NCBI RefSeq assembly: GCF_042434745.1
Contig: NZ_JBHLSS010000003.1
From: Azotobacter paspali
Lineage (GTDB): Bacteria; Pseudomonadota; Gammaproteobacteria; Pseudomonadales; Pseudomonadaceae
DNA: 64,000 nt
Reading direction: 5' to 3' (one strand)
Numbering within the stretch: position 1 is the first letter of the stretch; each line of letters starts with the position of its first letter. Made by a program: the position numbers and the translations under genes. Positions 63,299 through 64,000 of this stretch are shown here, one piece after another. The notes beneath the pieces were generated by a model. That model saw nothing but the letters and a program-made list of their open reading frames with translations. It searched no databases and was not told the origin of the DNA.

Positions 63299-64000
63299 AT
63301 GCAGCGTATCCCTTGCGTGCTGATGCGTGGCGGCACTTCCAAAGGTCCGGTGTTTCTGGCCAGCGATCTGCCCAGCTCGACCCAGGAGCGCGACGAGCTG
63401 CTGCTGGCGATCATGGGTTCCGGCCATGAGCTGGAAATCGACGGCATCGGCGGCGGCAGTCCGCAGACCAGCAAGGTCGCCATCGTCAGCCCCTCCGCGC
63501 ATCCCGACGCCGACGTGGATTACCTGTTCGTCCAGGTGATGGTGTCCCAGCGCCGCGTGGATACCGCGCCCAACTGCGGCAACATGCTCTGCGCGGTCGG
63601 CCCTTTCGCCATCGAGCAGGGTCTCGTCCCAGTCAGTGGCGCGGTGACTCGGGTGCGCATTCGCAACCTGAACACCAATACCTTCGTCGATTCGGAAGTG
63701 CAGACGCCTGACGGCAAGGTCCGCTACGAAGGTGACACCGCCATCGACGGCGTGCCCGGCACCGCGGCGCCGATCAAGCTGACCTTCCTCGACGCTGCGG
63801 GCAGCAAGACCGGCAAGCTGTTCCCTACCGGGCAGGTGCTCGACTGGTTCGACGACATCCCGGTGACCTGCATCGACATGGCCATGCCCATGCTGATCGT
63901 CGAGGCCTGCCGGCTGGGCAAGCGCGGCGACGAAAGCCCCGCCGAACTGGATGCCGACCAGGATTTCCTGCGCCGTCTGGAGGCCCTGCGCTTGCGTGCC
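63299..64000 (+). CDS. PrpF family isomerase, 4-oxalomesaconate tautomerase-like (cut by window edge)
   Basis: The first 234 codons are present, with AGGAGT upstream of ATG 63299. Signature start RIPCVLMRGGTSKGPVFL, then DGIGGGSPQTSKVAIV and the catalytic-Cys region NCGNMLCAVGPF. The family includes PrpF (aconitate isomerase) and GalD (gallate pathway). The GalD-like wording fits best, but the tcu neighbourhood would also suit an aconitate-related role. Confidence 0.85.
   Translation, partial: MQRIPCVLMRGGTSKGPVFLASDLPSSTQERDELLLAIMGSGHELEIDGIGGGSPQTSKVAIVSPSAHPDADVDYLFVQVMVSQRRVDTAPNCGNMLCAVGPFAIEQGLVPVSGAVTRVRIRNLNTNTFVDSEVQTPDGKVRYEGDTAIDGVPGTAAPIKLTFLDAAGSKTGKLFPTGQVLDWFDDIPVTCIDMAMPMLIVEACRLGKRGDESPAELDADQDFLRRLEALRLRA

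Overview
The window is high-GC DNA from a gammaproteobacterium of the Pseudomonadaceae (Pseudomonas/Azotobacter group). The left third carries conserved housekeeping genes in an order I know from pseudomonads: purN-purM, a DUF2066 gene, an AI-2E-type permease, hda, wrbA-arsC, a YihY/BrkB gene, proS, aspS, yebC-ruvC-ruvA-ruvB, ybgC-tolQ-tolR-tolA-tolB-pal-cpoB, queE, queC and tRNA-Lys(UUU). Genus and species cannot be fixed from the sequence alone.

The tRNA-Lys at 24744-24819 is followed by the C-terminal part of a tyrosine recombinase. This is a classical genomic-island entry point in Pseudomonas. The region from about 25.1 kb to 60 kb reads as an island whose own integrase is broken. I saw no matching tRNA 3'-end repeat at the far side.

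The island's main cargo is what looks like a complete coronatine locus, a jasmonate-mimic phytotoxin pathway best known from Pseudomonas syringae. A leftward operon (26.2-48.4 kb) encodes the coronafacic acid half: a Cfl-like ligase, Cfa1 carrier protein, Cfa2 dehydratase-like protein, Cfa3 ketosynthase, Cfa4, Cfa5 ligase, the two giant polyketide synthases Cfa6 and Cfa7, the Cfa8 crotonyl-CoA reductase/carboxylase and the Cfa9 thioesterase. An extra hotdog thioesterase gene sits between cfa7 and cfa8. A rightward operon (51.7-58.0 kb) encodes the coronamic acid half: cmaD, cmaE, cmaA, cmaB (halogenase), cmaC, cmaT, cmaL and cmaU. Between them lie a LuxR-type response regulator (corR) and a membrane histidine kinase (corS). 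A second, internally deleted regulator copy follows, separated from corS by a small MITE-like element. The regulator 5' end with its promoter occurs three times in the window, and a 16-bp inverted repeat is kept in all three. One copy lies in each of the two divergent promoter regions that serve the cfa and cma operons.

The right edge (58-62.2 kb) is decayed: an IS30 transposase remnant, a truncated MarR-like gene, an intact DUF1330 gene, the third regulator fragment, fragments of unknown or thioredoxin-like genes, half of an IS3-family element, a 5'-truncated tcuA and a twice-frameshifted tcuB. Beyond it lie an intact LysR regulator and the start of a PrpF/4-oxalomesaconate tautomerase family gene.

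Other broken genes are a CDP-alcohol phosphatidyltransferase at 3250-3797 (one frameshift, one stop) and a possible lytic transglycosylase remnant near 9.2 kb. The 970-bp gap before the DUF2066 gene holds a long imperfect inverted repeat of a type seen in pseudomonad intergenic DNA.
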